The notes: generated by a model from the sequence alone, not told the origin. DNA of 64,000 nt from DASZUK01 sp963745595 (GCA_963745595.1 CAVUYB010000011.1:1-64000); one strand, 5' to 3'; positions 56,978-64,000 are shown, counted from the first letter of the stretch. A program made the numbers and translations.

Positions 56978-57667
56978 TCACGGGGCCAGCTCGCCGTCGA
57001 CGACCCGCTGGGCGACGTCGCGCATCCGCGACCGCGTCTGCATGGCCGTCCGCTGGACGAACGCGAACGCGTCCGGCTCCGACAGGCCGTGGCGGTCCAT
57101 CAGGATGCCCTTCGCGTCGTCGACGACGCGGCGGGTGGCGATCTTGTCCTCGGCCTGTTCCCGGTCGCCACCATCGACGGGGAGCGCGGCGATCTCGTCC
57201 TCGATCGCCCACTCCTGGCGGCACCGCGACAGCACGTCGTCGATGGCCGGCAGCAGCTCCTCTCGCCGGAACGGCTTCACCAGGTACGCGGCCACGCCCG
57301 CGTCACGGGCGTCCTCGATCAGGTCCCGCTGGCTGAACGCGGTGAGGACGAGCACCGCGACCTTGTGGTTCGTCGTGATCTCGTGCGCGGCGCGGACGCC
57401 GTCCATCCCCGGCATCTTGATGTCGAGGATCGCCAGGTCCGGCTGGTGCTGCTCGACCAGCGTCACCGCCTCGTCGCCCCGGCCGGTCTCGCCGACGACG
57501 TCGAAGCCGGCCGACAGGAGGATCTCTTTCAGGTCGAGCCGGATGATCGCCTCGTCCTCGGCGATCACCACCCGCGTCGGCGTCCGTTCGGCCGTCGACG
57601 GGTCGCCCGCCGACGGATCGACCGCCCGCTCGGCGGCGGGCGCGTTGCCGTTCGTCGGCGGCGTCAT
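56978..57667 (-). CDS. ANTAR-domain response regulator (transcription antiterminator type)
   Basis: This 229-residue regulator has a disordered 35-residue head, a receiver domain (VVIAEDEAIIRLDLKEIL; phospho-Asp in LAILDIKMPGMDG near residue 84; Lys in YLVKPFRRE) and a C-terminal ANTAR RNA-binding domain (RRVVDDAKGILMDRHGLSE, AFVQRTAMQTRSRMRDVA). ANTAR proteins bind dimeric RNA hairpins to prevent termination. The ATG at 57667 overlaps the stop of the upstream coiled-coil gene (ATGA) and polA follows 1 nt later, an arrangement conserved in actinobacteria. The matching kinase is not in the window. Confidence 0.93.
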   Translation of the reverse strand: MTPPTNGNAPAAERAVDPSAGDPSTAERTPTRVVIAEDEAIIRLDLKEILLSAGFDVVGETGRGDEAVTLVEQHQPDLAILDIKMPGMDGVRAAHEITTNHKVAVLVLTAFSQRDLIEDARDAGVAAYLVKPFRREELLPAIDDVLSRCRQEWAIEDEIAALPVDGGDREQAEDKIATRRVVDDAKGILMDRHGLSEPDAFAFVQRTAMQTRSRMRDVAQRVVDGELAP

Positions 57668-57955
57668 CGACCGGTACCGACGTGCGTCAGCAGCTCGTCC
57701 TGGCGGTGCTGGAGGTCGTCGACCGCCGTCCCCATCGCCTCCCGGGCTCGCGTCGATCGCGTCGGCGTGCCGCTTGACCTCCGCGTACTCGTGCGCGGCC
57801 AGCGGCGTCTCCGACACGAGCGAGCGCAGCCGGGCCTCCTCGGCCTCGTCGGCGACGACGGCCAGCTGCTCGTCGAGGACGGCCAGCTCCTCCCGGGCTC
57901 GAACCAGCCTGGTGTGGACGTCCCGGATCCGCCGCTCGAGAAGGAACCGTTGCAT
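57664..57955 (-). CDS. Small coiled-coil protein coupled to the ANTAR regulator, frameshifted
   Basis: About 96 residues, nearly all helical: QRFLLERRIRDVHTRLVRAR then EELAVLDEQLAVVADEAEEA with clear heptads, and SLVSETPLAAHEYAEVKRHA. The frame then breaks near 57755; after removing one base it continues RAREAMGTAVDDLQHRQDEL and stops in an ATGA overlap with the regulator, which strongly supports the reconstruction. A TACAAT -10 element lies 9 nt before the ATG at 57955 and no Shine-Dalgarno is seen. I know similar short proteins beside ANTAR regulators but no assigned function; a scaffold or partner role is a guess. Confidence 0.7.
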
Positions 57956-57964
57956 GGATCGACG

Positions 57965-57970
57965 ATTGTA
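57965..57970 (-). promoter_or_regulatory. -10 element for the coiled-coil/ANTAR/polA transcript
   Basis: TACAAT on the minus strand lies 9 nt before the ATG at 57955, giving a leaderless or nearly leaderless mRNA. Confidence 0.55.
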
Positions 57971-57994
57971 GGCGCCCGTCGTCCGTTCTCCGCG

Positions 57995-58017
57995 CCCGGC
58001 GGGACCGGGCCGCCGGG
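57995..58017 (-). terminator. Terminator hairpin after the MenC-like gene
   Basis: CCCGGCGG and CCGCCGGG form a perfect 8-bp stem with a 7-nt loop, about 20 nt past the stop of the gene at 58038 and just before the next promoter. Confidence 0.6.
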
Positions 58018-58037
58018 TGCGGACCGAAGCCGCCGGT

Positions 58038-59228
58038 TCAGCCGCCGACATCGAACCGTTGTACCTGGTCAGCCAGGTCCGAAAGGGTCGTCGGGTCCGG
58101 GCGGACCCCGACGCCCGGCGCCGTTGGCAGCGTGACCCGGCCCCCGGCCACCGGGACGTACGGAACCGGGTTGTCGACGAGGTAGCCGGCCGGGTCGGAC
58201 AGGTCGCCGGGCAGCGAGAACCCGGGCACCGCGGCCAGGACCGCGTTGGCCGTCCGGCCGAGCCCCGTCTCGAAGAACCCGCCGACGAACGCCGGCACGC
58301 CGGCCGCCCGGCACGCCTCGACGGCTCGGCGCGCCGCCAGCAGCCCGCCCAGCCGGGCCGGCTTCAGGCACGCCACCTCGCAGGCGCCGTAGCGGATCGC
58401 GTCGTCGACCCGCCGGATCGACGTCAACGACTCGTCGAGGGCGACCGGCGTCGCCAGTAGCCCGGCCAGCTCGGCGTGCCCGGGCAGGTCGCCCGGCGGC
58501 AGCGGCTGCTCGATGCAGGCGACGTCGAGCTCGTCGAGCGCGGTGAGGCGCCGGGCATCGTCGAGCGTGGCCGCCCCCCCACCGGCGTCTTCGCCACCGC
58601 CGGCGGGAAGCCGGTAGGCGCCGTTGGCATCGACCTGGATGACGAGGGTCGGGAAGGCCCGGCGAACCGCGGCGACCGGCGCGACGTCCCAACCCGGCTC
58701 GATCTTGAGCCGGACGCGGGCGAAGCCGCCGTCGACCAGCCGGCCGACGTCGTCCACCAAGGCGCCGACGTCCCGGTCGGGCGGGATGCCGACGACCGCG
58801 CCGGCCGCGACGCCGGCCGCCCGGACGTCGGCGGGCACGCCGAGCCGGTCGGCCAGCGACTGCCCGACCGTCCGCAGCTCCGCGTCGAGGACGGCCATCT
58901 CCAGCGCGGCCGCGGCCATCCGGCTCGTCGGCGTGGCGTCGAAGAGGTGGGCAACGACCGCGGCCGGCGGCAGCTCGCCGTCGCGGGCCCGGGCCGCGGT
59001 CGCCAACCGAGCGGCACCACGCTCGACGAGGGCCCGCCAGACCGCGTCGAGCGGTGGGTCGACACTCGTCCCTTCGGCCAGTGCGCCGCACTCCCCCCAG
59101 CCGTCGGCCCCGTCGGCGATCACGCGCACGAGGACGACCGGCCGGGCCCGGTGCGTGCCGGCCGACGTCCCGACCGGCCGGCGGAGCACCAGACCGAGCC
59201 GCCACAGCTCGAGCCCCTCGTACTTCAC
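58038..59228 (-). CDS. menC: o-Succinylbenzoate synthase-like enolase-superfamily enzyme
   Basis: This 396-residue enzyme of the MenC / N-acylamino-acid racemase subgroup dehydrates SHCHC to o-succinylbenzoate in menaquinone synthesis. Barrel residues are visible: Lys in VRLKIEPGWD near residue 175, metal ligands Asp in QVDANGAY, Glu in ACIEQPLPPGD and Asp in VALDESLTS, and the second catalytic Lys in VACLKPARLGG. FVGGFFETGLGR is the usual C-terminal block. No other men gene is in the window, so a racemase role cannot be excluded. The GTG at 59228 begins the conserved YEGLELWRLGL region. Confidence 0.82.
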   Translation of the reverse strand: MKYEGLELWRLGLVLRRPVGTSAGTHRARPVVLVRVIADGADGWGECGALAEGTSVDPPLDAVWRALVERGAARLATAARARDGELPPAAVVAHLFDATPTSRMAAAALEMAVLDAELRTVGQSLADRLGVPADVRAAGVAAGAVVGIPPDRDVGALVDDVGRLVDGGFARVRLKIEPGWDVAPVAAVRRAFPTLVIQVDANGAYRLPAGGGEDAGGGAATLDDARRLTALDELDVACIEQPLPPGDLPGHAELAGLLATPVALDESLTSIRRVDDAIRYGACEVACLKPARLGGLLAARRAVEACRAAGVPAFVGGFFETGLGRTANAVLAAVPGFSLPGDLSDPAGYLVDNPVPYVPVAGGRVTLPTAPGVGVRPDPTTLSDLADQVQRFDVGG

Positions 59229-59298
59229 CGCGTCGCCTGACCTGTCACGGTGTCGTCGTCCGTCACGGGGTCATCGTGTCATCTAGGCTGGCGTTCCG

Positions 59299-59382
59299 GC
59301 CCGGATGGCGGAATCGGCAGACGCGGAGGCCTCAAAAGCCTTTGCCCGCAAGGGCGTGCGGGTTCAAGTCCCGCTCCGGGCA
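59299..59382 (+). tRNA. tRNA-Leu (anticodon CAA)
   Basis: Acceptor stem GCCCGGA pairs with TCCGGGC. The anticodon stem AGGC/GCCT encloses loop CTCAAAA, giving anticodon CAA for UUG codons. The long variable arm and GTTCAAGTC T-loop are typical of tRNA-Leu. The discriminator is A and no CCA is encoded. Its 3' end is duplicated about 1 kb downstream. Confidence 0.95.
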
Positions 59383-59385
59383 CGG
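59364..59385 (+). repeat. att-like direct repeat, copy 1 (tRNA-Leu 3' end)
   Basis: A 22-bp sequence (TCAAGTCCCGCTCC then GGGCACGG) covering the T-arm and acceptor 3' side of tRNA-Leu(CAA) recurs identically at 60390-60411 in the same orientation. tRNA 3' ends are classical attachment sites for integrative elements. Confidence 0.8.
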
Positions 59386-59484
59386 CGCTTTTCTGGTGTT
59401 TTCCCTGGCCACGCCGGCTTCCCGGTGTTGATCGTGGGCCCTCGGTCGGCGAATCGTCTCCAGCAATCGAAGGGGACAGATCGG

Positions 59485-59490
59485 TAGCCT
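59485..59490 (+). promoter_or_regulatory. -10 element before the GTG at 59497
   Basis: TAGCCT lies 6 nt before the GTG at 59497 with no ribosome-binding site, again the leaderless arrangement. Confidence 0.5.
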
Positions 59491-59496
59491 CTCACC

Positions 59497-60279
59497 GTGC
59501 CGATCCCGCCGACCGGCAACTTCACGATCATGGAGGCCGTCGCGACGATGGTCACGGCCCTCGTCGTCATCGGCGGTGCCGTCGTCGGAGTCCGGTACGG
59601 CCGCAAGGCGCTCAACCTCACGGTGGGGGCCACCGCCTACCGCCACGACAGGTACAAGACGCCCTTCATGCTCGTTGTCCGCCCCACGATCAGTAGCGCG
59701 GGGGTGCTCCCAGTCAGGTTGGAGCAGGTGGCCGTCGTTGTCCGGGTGTTCGAAGTCCTTCGTGCCGACACAGGAGGCCTCGAGAGCGGGGAGTACTACC
59801 CGGGCGATGAGAGCCTGTTCATGGGCGTGTCCATCCGGGGCAGTGAAACCAAGGGCACGGTCGAGTCGTTCGACGCTGCCGACGAGCGCGGGTAAGCCGA
59901 GACGCCCTCGGGGGTTTCGACCGTCTCGGCGGTGACCCGGAGGGTGACGAGTTGGACAGCGCCAGACGTCGTCAGGCCTACCTCGAAGACAGGGCTCGAG
60001 AGCAGCGACATCAGCGCCGACAGGCTCTGGACTTCCTCTGCTTGGGGACGCGACGAGCACGTCGAGGTAACGGGCCACCTCCACCGGGGCAACGGCGTGC
60101 TGACGAACAACGAGGTGAGAATCACTGCGAGAGCCTGTCCCGAGACGTACTCGCCCTGGATCTGCGAACAGCTGCCCACGGGCCAGACCGGGACCAGGCA
60201 GTCGGCGGAGATCGCGATTCTCACCCTGGACCGGGTACGACGACTCCGGGACGTACGAACTACCTGTACGATCGAGTAG
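59497..60279 (+). pseudogene. Membrane-anchored hypothetical protein with an in-frame stop
   Basis: The first 132 codons encode a protein with one N-terminal membrane helix (AVATMVTALVVIGGAVVGVR, about residues 14-33) and a soluble region. A TAA at 59893 ends it, but the same frame continues open to 60279 with protein-like sequence (HVEVTGHLHRGNGVL, TYSPWICEQLP, TLDRVRRLRDV). A single nonsense change would therefore have split a protein of about 260 residues. Codon use is less GC-biased than in neighbouring genes. It lies entirely between the two att-like repeats. No family recognised; the downstream part might also be chance open frame. Confidence 0.5.
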
Positions 60280-60389
60280 GCGCTTGGACTCTCTCAAGCT
60301 CACCGACCGTTCATCACCTTCGACGCCAGCCGATGCGAAGTCCATCAGGGTCGCGGCGGACACGCGACGCGCAATCGCCGGACATGGTA

Positions 60390-60411
60390 TCAAGTCCCGC
60401 TCCGGGCACGG
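60390..60411 (+). repeat. att-like direct repeat, copy 2
   Basis: Perfect 22-bp copy of the tRNA-Leu(CAA) 3' end, without the rest of the tRNA. With copy 1 it brackets about 1.03 kb. It sits 33 nt before the HAD hydrolase start and next to its promoter. Confidence 0.8.
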
Positions 60412-60430
60412 TGTTGGCGCACCCCGTCGG

Positions 60431-60436
60431 TAGTCT
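60431..60436 (+). promoter_or_regulatory. -10 element for the HAD hydrolase
   Basis: TAGTCT lies 7 nt before the ATG at 60444 and no Shine-Dalgarno is present. The -35 position would fall at the edge of the att-like repeat. Confidence 0.5.
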
Positions 60437-60443
60437 TTGGTGC

Positions 60444-61174
60444 ATGACCGACGGTGTCGTCATCTTCGACGGCGACGACACGCTGTGGGAGACGGAGATC
60501 CTCTACGACGAGGCTCGGGACGACGCGGCGGCCCTGGTGGCGACCACCGGCATCGACCGGGAATCGTTCGTCGACCTTCAGCGACAGATCGACGTCCGCA
60601 ACGTCGCCCGGCTCGGGCTCACGAAGGAACGCTTTCCGACGTCCAGCGTCGAGGCCTACCGGGAGCTGGCCGGACGGCGCGGCGACGTCGCCTCCGACAC
60701 GATCGCCGAACGAGGTCTTCCGGGCGTCGGCATCGGTCTTCCAACGACCCGCCCCGCTGGTCGACGGCGCCGCCGAGGTGCTCGACCAGCTGCGCCGGCG
60801 CCACGACCTCGCGCTGCTCACCAAGGGTGACCCGGCCGTCCAGCGACGGCGGATCGCCCAGAGCGGGCTCGAGCCGTTCTTCCGGCTGGTCGACGTGGTC
60901 GAGGAGAAGGACGCCACGTCGTTCCACCGAGTCCTCGGGAACCTGGACGCCGCGGCGTCGGACGCGTGGTCGGTCGGCAACAGCGTCCGGTCCGACATCT
61001 CGCCGGCCCTGGCAGCCGGGATGCATGCGGTGTGGGTCGATGCCTACGTGTGGGCGCACGAACGAGCCGACCGCCGGTCGATCGAGCACCCCGACCTACG
61101 GGTGGCGGCGAACCTCCGACAGGTGCCGTCGCTCATCGACGCGGCGATCGTGCAGCCACGCCCGGGAGGCCTGA
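60444..61174 (+). CDS. HAD-superfamily hydrolase, frameshifted
   Basis: About 243 residues. HAD motif I is VVIFDGDDTLWETEILY with both Asp residues at positions 9 and 11 (approximately). The frame shifts near 60706; with one base removed it reads TIANEVFRASASVFQRPAP and continues to motif II/III-like ALLTKGDPAVQRRRI and motif IV SVGNSVRSDISPALAAGM. Such enzymes dephosphorylate small molecules. The frame then runs into the following membrane protein without a stop; a TGA at 61172 in another frame would be the natural end if a second base is extra. The gene begins just after att-like copy 2. Confidence 0.78.
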
Positions 61175-61176
61175 CG

Positions 61177-62118
61177 TTGGCCCGGACACCGACGATCGAC
61201 CGGACGACGTCGGGCATCTCGTTCGTCGACATCCTCTTCGCGCTGGCGGTCGGCGAGGTGCTCGCCCCACTGGTGCCGTGGGCCGCCAACCATGCGAAGC
61301 ACTCCCTCCCGGCACCGATCGTGTGGAACCTCGCGGTCGCGCTCGTTCTGATCCTGACGAGCTTCATCGGCTACCACAACAGCCAGAACCGCCCCCTGTT
61401 CACCGTCCGCTTCGTCAACGTCAGCCTGTGCAAGTTCGCGCTCGACATCCTGACGGTGATCGTCTACTTCCTGTTCGCGTCCTACGCGGCCGTGTCCCCC
61501 GCCCAGACCCAGACGCTCCTGCTTCTCGTCGTGCTCGTCTTCGGCCTCTACCTGTTGTGGGACACCGCCAGCTGGTACGAGAAGAAGCGGTCGATCTACC
61601 GAACAGCGTGGACGAAGGCCGCCGCCGATCCGGACCGGCCGGACGTCGTCGATGGCGCGTGGACGGCGTTCGACTACCGGCGAGTGGTGCCGACCGGTGT
61701 CGGCCTGCTGGCCATCGGCGGTCTGTACGCCTGGTCGCTGCAGCAGCGGACGCCGCTCCCGCCGCACGACGTCATCACCGTCAACGTGCTGGTGATCGTG
61801 GTCCTCTTGGCCTACCGGATCGCCAAGGACAACATCCCCGACCGCACGTCCAGCCGACGGATAGCCATTAGGCAGCCGACCGCTCCCCTGCTCGAAAATC
61901 TCCGCCGCGGACGCGTGCTCCACGACGGCGTGTCGGTGTCGAGTTCGCAAGCTGGTCTCGCACGACGCCTCTCCCGCATCGGTCGCAAACGTCTTCTTGA
62001 CCGCTCTCCGATCTCGATCAGACGACTCGGTGTAGACCATGCCGCCGGAGGTCACCTTCAGCCGGTAGGTCCGATGGCGTCGATGCAGCATTACGGATCG
62101 ACGATGCCATCGCCGTAG
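61177..62118 (+). CDS. Multi-pass membrane protein of unknown function
   Basis: The TTG at 61177 has a good ribosome-binding site (GGGAGG, 8 nt spacer). The protein has about six hydrophobic segments (VDILFALAVGEVLAPLVPW, VWNLAVALVLILTSFIGY, LDILTVIVYFLFASYAAV, TLLLLVVLVFGLYLLWDT and two near residues 170-215). Residues beyond about 230 (past 61870) are Arg/Ser-rich and lie antisense to a decayed HEPN gene, so the true C-terminus may be earlier. The frame is open back into the HAD gene, making a fusion formally possible. No family recognised. Confidence 0.55.
   Translation: MARTPTIDRTTSGISFVDILFALAVGEVLAPLVPWAANHAKHSLPAPIVWNLAVALVLILTSFIGYHNSQNRPLFTVRFVNVSLCKFALDILTVIVYFLFASYAAVSPAQTQTLLLLVVLVFGLYLLWDTASWYEKKRSIYRTAWTKAAADPDRPDVVDGAWTAFDYRRVVPTGVGLLAIGGLYAWSLQQRTPLPPHDVITVNVLVIVVLLAYRIAKDNIPDRTSSRRIAIRQPTAPLLENLRRGRVLHDGVSVSSSQAGLARRLSRIGRKRLLDRSPISIRRLGVDHAAGGHLQPVGPMASMQHYGSTMPSP
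61890..62091 (-). pseudogene. Decayed HEPN-domain (HepT-like) toxin remnant
   Basis: On the minus strand an ATG at 62091 overlaps the stop of the MNT remnant (TAATG). Fragments of a DUF86/HepT-like protein are spread over the three frames in the right order: LIEIGE, then AVKKTFATDAGEA, then RDQLANS (compare the RxxxxH RNase motif region RDQLAH of the family), then RHRHAVVEHASAAEIF. The final catalytic His is replaced (LAN). At least three frame changes are needed, so this is decayed, not a single sequencing slip. The identification rests on motif order and on the adjacent MNT remnant. Confidence 0.45.
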
Positions 62119-62385
62119 GGCATCCGGCACCTGTCAGCGCCGGACGGCCGTAGAGACGAGGGCGTTCCGACGTCCACCTCCCCCTCGTTCGTCGCCAGCC
62201 GAGCCGAGCAATCGAAGGGGTTGGCCACCGCGTCGAGGTCGACGAGAAGATGATATCACTGTCAGGTCGGTCCTCGCCGCGGACGACGCTGCCGAATACT
62301 CGGACGTTCGACGCATCGCGCAGCGACCAAGATCGCTGCTCGATGCTCAGCCAAGCGCTTGCCCAGCGAGGACCGGGAGGCGTCA
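62091..62385 (-). pseudogene. Decayed MNT-type nucleotidyltransferase antitoxin
   Basis: The minus strand encodes the minimal-nucleotidyltransferase core NVRVFGSVVRGEDRPDSDI, which is the GS-x10-DxD motif of MntA-like antitoxins, with family-like LAEHRAAILVAAR before it in another frame and LLVDLDAVANPFD then DVGTPSSLRPS after it in a third. Restoring one base inside the DxD motif gives SDIDLLVDLD. At least two frame breaks are present. Such proteins AMPylate HEPN toxins; a HEPN remnant follows directly. Confidence 0.6.
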
Positions 62386-62519
62386 CCAGCCCGCTGACGG
62401 GTAGAGCCAGGCCGTGCCATCCAAGGGAAACGGAGTCGCTACCGCCGGTACCGGGCAGGCGCGGCCGAAAAAGCGGTTCACCGGACTTCGCCCACGCCGG
62501 CGTCCCGACGACCGAGCAG

Positions 62520-63590
62520 GTGGCGGAAGAGAAGGTGCTCGGCAAGCCGGGCAAGCCGCTCAACCAGCGCAACCCGTTCACCATCGGGCTGACCGGCGCG
62601 GTCGGGGTCATCGTCGCCTACCTCCTCTTCCGGACGCTGGCCGACATCGGGTCGATCCTGGAGCTGATCGGGGTCTCCCTCTTCCTCGCCATGGGTCTGA
62701 ACCCGGCGGTGGTGTGGCTGACCAACCGCGGGTTTGCCCGCTGGGCGGCCGTCGTCGTCGTCCTGCTGGTCGTCGTGGCGTTCGTCGGGGCCGTCGTCGC
62801 CGCGGCCATCGGGCCGGTGAGCCGCGAGGTGCACGAGCTGCAGGTCAACTTCCCGAAATGGCGACGGCAGGTGGACGACGGTCAGGGATGGCTCGGCCAT
62901 CTCGTCAAGCAGTTCCACCTGCAGAGCCAGCTGACCTCGAGCAAGTTGTCGAAGACGATCAGCCCGTCCACGGTGGCCGGCGGCGTCGTCGGGGCCGGCA
63001 AGATCGTCCTGTCGGCCGTCAGCGCGGTCGTGGTCGTCTGCGTGCTGACGATCTACTTCCTGGCCATCCTGCCGGCGGTCCGCGTGTTCTGGCTGCGGTT
63101 GATGCCGGCGTCCCGGCGGATGCGGGTGGCGGCGATCAGTGACGAGGTCACGTCCCGAGTCGGCGGCTTCGTCCTCGGCAACCTGTTGACGTCCATCGTC
63201 GCCGGGTTCGGCACCTGGGTGTGGCTGACGATCTTCGGTGTGCCGTACCCGCTGCTCCTGGCCCTCCTGGTGGCCCTGCTCGACCTGATCCCTCTCGTCG
63301 GGTCGACCATCGCCGGCATCGTCGTGTCGCTGGTCGCCCTGACCGTCAGCCTGCCGGTGGCCATCGGCACGTTGGCGTTCTACATCGGGTACCGGTTCTT
63401 CGAGGACTACCTACTGACGCCCCGGGTGATGCGGCACACGGTCCGCATCTCGCCGGGGCTCACGATCATCGCCACGCTGATCGGCGGCGTTCTCCTCGGC
63501 CTCATCGGTGCGCTCATCGCCATCCCGGTGGCCGTGGGCATCCACCTAGTGCTCGAGGAGGTCGCCTACCCGAGCCTCGACCGCCGCTGA
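62520..63590 (+). CDS. AI-2E family transporter (PerM/YdiK type)
   Basis: This 356-residue membrane protein has about eight helices in the AI-2E family arrangement: two N-terminal pairs (VIVAYLLFRTLADIGSI; LFLAMGLNPAVVWLTNRGF), a periplasmic helical region, then helices with the family segments LLALLVALLDLIPLVGSTIAG and YRFFEDYLLTPRVM. Members export varied small molecules or ions; autoinducer transport is shown only for some. The GTG at 62520 is the in-frame start nearest homology. A better N-terminus (PSKGNGVATAGTG, GTG at 62414) lies in another frame and one extra base near 62490 could separate them. Confidence 0.85.
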   Translation: MAEEKVLGKPGKPLNQRNPFTIGLTGAVGVIVAYLLFRTLADIGSILELIGVSLFLAMGLNPAVVWLTNRGFARWAAVVVVLLVVVAFVGAVVAAAIGPVSREVHELQVNFPKWRRQVDDGQGWLGHLVKQFHLQSQLTSSKLSKTISPSTVAGGVVGAGKIVLSAVSAVVVVCVLTIYFLAILPAVRVFWLRLMPASRRMRVAAISDEVTSRVGGFVLGNLLTSIVAGFGTWVWLTIFGVPYPLLLALLVALLDLIPLVGSTIAGIVVSLVALTVSLPVAIGTLAFYIGYRFFEDYLLTPRVMRHTVRISPGLTIIATLIGGVLLGLIGALIAIPVAVGIHLVLEEVAYPSLDRR

Positions 63591-63594
63591 ACGC

Positions 63595-63765
63595 TCAAGC
63601 GGCGGACCGCTCCCGTTCGGCCGGGCGGGAGACGTCGACGAGCTCGACCGGCCGCAGTTGGCCGGCCCGGAACCGGCCCCACGTCGCCAGCAGGTACGGG
63701 CTGGCGGCGACGGTCAGGACGAGCCGGGCACGAGGATCGGGGTCGAAATCGAAAACAGGCCGCAT
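63595..63765 (-). CDS. Small hypothetical protein
   Basis: This 56-residue protein starts at the ATG at 63765: RPVFDFDPDPRARLVLTVAA then SPYLLATWGRFRAGQL. The acidic Pro-rich head and a short hydrophobic stretch are all that can be seen. It is convergent with the AI-2E gene (4 nt apart). A longer frame starting at 63933 would overlap the stop of the next gene and looks spurious. No family recognised. Confidence 0.5.
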   Translation of the reverse strand: MRPVFDFDPDPRARLVLTVAASPYLLATWGRFRAGQLRPVELVDVSRPAERERSAA

Positions 63766-63830
63766 CGGGTCATTCTGGACGGTCGCCGGGCCGGAGCGGG
63801 GGATCCTTCCGGCCATGATCCGGCCGACGA

Positions 63831-64000
63831 TCACCCGAGCGACGTCAGCCAGCTGTCGATGGTGCCCGGTTCGATCGACAACCCGATCGCCAGGCCGAAC
63901 TGGACCGCGGCAGCGAGGCCGAGGGCGATCCACTCGCCCCGTGACGGCCGCTCCGGCATGGCGGTCAGTGACAGCAGGCCGAGGAGGACGAGCGCCTCCT
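63831..64000 (-). CDS. Membrane protein, C-terminal fragment (runs off the window)
   Basis: The last 55 codons of a minus-strand gene are open from the window edge to the TGA at 63831. They encode a hydrophobic helix (EALVLLGLLSLTAM), a loop and a second helix (WIALGLAAAVQFGLAIGLS) followed by EPGTIDSWLTSLG. It is a multi-pass membrane protein whose identity cannot be judged from this fragment. Confidence 0.6.
   Translation of the reverse strand, partial: EALVLLGLLSLTAMPERPSRGEWIALGLAAAVQFGLAIGLSIEPGTIDSWLTSLG

Noticed and set aside
60390..60411. Second tRNA-Leu at the downstream repeat
   Set aside because: Only the T-arm/acceptor 3' side is present; no anticodon or D arm precedes it, so it is an att-like fragment.
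61096..62130. 344-codon minus-strand frame antisense to the HAD/membrane region
   Set aside because: Below about 61890 it is simply antisense to the membrane protein; only the first part is of interest and is reported as the HEPN remnant.
63595..63933. 112-codon version of the small gene at 63595
   Set aside because: Its first half overlaps the stop of the upstream membrane gene and is Arg/Pro-rich; the ATG at 63765 starts the protein-like part.

Overview
The window is high-GC DNA from an actinobacterium, plausibly Acidimicrobiia or a relative. The evidence is the rapZ-yvcK-gap-pgk-tpiA-secG block, an actinobacterial LexA box (CGAAC-N4-GTTCG), an AftD-like protein, an ANTAR response regulator, and many start codons with a TANNNT -10 element 6-9 nt upstream and no Shine-Dalgarno (leaderless starts). 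The class assignment is inference.

Layout. 1-9.3 kb, minus strand: tRNA-Leu(GAG) and uvrC-rapZ-yvcK-gap-pgk-tpiA-secG-SBP, with uvrC and rapZ in one open frame and no whiA between yvcK and gap. 9.5-17.9 kb: nadA, a winged-helix/Thr-rich membrane protein, a MoxR-DUF58-transglutaminase operon and a RibD/DHFR-like reductase. 18-22.5 kb, minus: a five-gene acyl-CoA catabolic operon (two acyl-CoA dehydrogenases, two hot-dog hydratases, a CoA-transferase) with a perfect 19-bp palindrome upstream. 22.7-23.2 kb: a leaderless two-gene HTH module. 23.4-31.9 kb: uvrA and uvrB flanking a three-gene adenylation domain / PLP enzyme / carrier protein operon, the best candidate for an undescribed biosynthetic system. 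31.9-48.4 kb: coaE, a methyltransferase, then a cell-envelope glycan cluster (AftD-like, GT4, flippase, three GT-C enzymes, an FAD mutase-like enzyme). 48.5-52.4 kb: an oligopeptide-type ABC cassette without its own binding protein. 52.4-59.2 kb, minus: rpsA, polA, an ANTAR regulator coupled to a coiled-coil protein, and a MenC-like enzyme. 59.3-62.5 kb: an accessory patch with tRNA-Leu(CAA), a 22-bp copy of its 3' end about 1 kb away, a broken gene, a HAD hydrolase, a membrane protein and a decayed MNT-HEPN toxin-antitoxin pair. 62.5-64 kb: an AI-2E family permease, a small protein and a partial membrane protein.

How the genes connect. Three excision-repair genes (uvrA, uvrB, uvrC) lie within 25 kb, but only uvrA has a clear SOS box. 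The glycolytic genes are coupled by overlapping starts and stops. The envelope cluster could build, flip and modify an arabinan-like or mannose-containing surface glycan. The adenylation/carrier cassette should load an amino acid onto a free-standing carrier protein and modify it with a PLP enzyme.

Caveat. Nine conserved genes contain single-base frame breaks (two in polA), and in most of them removing or adding one base restores a full-length gene with the expected start/stop overlap. This pattern suggests consensus indel errors more than gene decay. Those genes are listed as frameshifted CDS. The MNT-HEPN pair and the broken gene next to tRNA-Leu(CAA) look genuinely decayed.
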